64,000 bases of DNA from Ramlibacter humi (lineage in GTDB: Bacteria; Pseudomonadota; Gammaproteobacteria; Burkholderiales; Burkholderiaceae_C), in the NCBI RefSeq assembly GCF_004681975.1, contig NZ_SMLK01000004.1:288086-352085 (forward strand), read 5' to 3'. Below are positions 63,819 to 64,000 of the stretch, piece after piece. The notes under the pieces are model-generated. The model did no database searches. It was not told the origin of the DNA and saw nothing but the letters and a program-made list of their open reading frames with translations. A program made the translations under genes and the position numbers. Each line of letters begins with the position of its first letter. Within the stretch, counting starts at the first letter, position 1.

Positions 63819-64000
63819 ATGACCGTCCTGCAACCGCAGGAAGCCCGCGCCCGCGCGGGCTTTTCGTCATGGGCGCGGCGGGCGCTGCTCGCCGCGCTGG
63901 CCGTGCTGGCCACCGGCTGCGCGCAGCTGGTGCCGCAGACCATGGCATTGCGCACCGACTGGCCCGCCGGGGTGCCGCAGACCACCGAACTCACCTCCGT
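63819..64000 (+). CDS. PA2778-type cysteine peptidase, N-terminal part (3' end outside window)
   Basis: The frame from ATG 63819 gives a long, basic N-terminus, then a lipoprotein-type signal with ATGC lipobox and QLVPQTMALRTDWPAG. This resembles the start of PA2778-type C39-like peptidases that follow PA2779. The catalytic part lies beyond the window. A terminator-like hairpin overlaps the first codons. The start is uncertain. Confidence 0.65.
   Translation, partial: MTVLQPQEARARAGFSSWARRALLAALAVLATGCAQLVPQTMALRTDWPAGVPQTTELTS
63838..63864 (+). terminator. Terminator-like hairpin between PA2779 and PA2778-type genes
   Basis: AGCCCGCG, loop CCC, CGCGGGCT followed by TTTT. It is 40 bases after the PA2779 stop but inside the proposed N-terminal codons of the peptidase gene. 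It could terminate or attenuate transcription. Confidence 0.6.

Overview
The window is high-GC bacterial DNA that reads as a betaproteobacterium of the Burkholderiales, most likely family Comamonadaceae (Ramlibacter/Variovorax-like). The grounds are gene order (gyrA-pheA-tyrA-aroA/cmk-rpsA-ihfB-lapAB-rfaE1-rfaD), several TRAP transporters with periplasmic binding proteins, an AroA-Cmk fusion, and family-level protein resemblance. No tRNA, rRNA, CRISPR, prophage or insertion sequence was seen, and no stretch over 300 bases lacks a gene or gene remnant. Names of families come from motif recognition and memory, not from a search.

Layout. 1-10.3 kb: housekeeping operon on the + strand: gyrA 3' end, aromatic amino acid genes (pheA, tyrA, the aroA-cmk fusion), rpsA, ihfB, then lapA-lapB-rfaE1-rfaD for LPS assembly and heptose synthesis. 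10.4-16.1 kb: a secreted helix-hairpin-helix protein, a DinB-family protein, a three-gene TRAP transporter and a lipoprotein alpha/beta hydrolase. 16.2-31.3 kb: a molybdenum region. A minus-strand operon encodes a form II CO-dehydrogenase-like molybdenum hydroxylase (coxS, coxL, coxM) with MoxR ATPase, CoxE, CoxG and XdhC maturation proteins, and contains a YncD/PqqU-like TonB receptor gene broken by a 43-bp tandem duplication. A divergent GAF/Fis regulator flanks it, followed by modE, modABC and a lone tungstate-type binding protein. 31.3-42.1 kb: Ku, an EgtB/SenA-like enzyme, a second TRAP permease pair, a decayed Na+/H+ antiporter gene, a KefB-type antiporter, and three tandem TRAP binding-protein paralogues. 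42.3-49.1 kb: dxs-ispA-xseB, divergent from a Rieske oxygenase, leuD, an EamA transporter and a mercaptopyruvate sulfurtransferase. 49.2-64 kb: many small secreted, lipoprotein or disordered proteins with stress-type genes (hemerythrin, CPA1 antiporter, RcnB-like, HPF, gshA), ending in a PA2779/PA2778-type pair cut by the window edge.

How the parts fit. The molybdenum region is the most coherent accessory block: molybdate uptake and its ModE sensor, a molybdenum-flavin-iron/sulfur enzyme, its maturation proteins, and what was an outer-membrane receptor gene lie within 15 kb. The substrate of the enzyme is not known from sequence. In the last 15 kb several unrelated small genes share a TCCTACA motif in their upstream regions, which may reflect common control.
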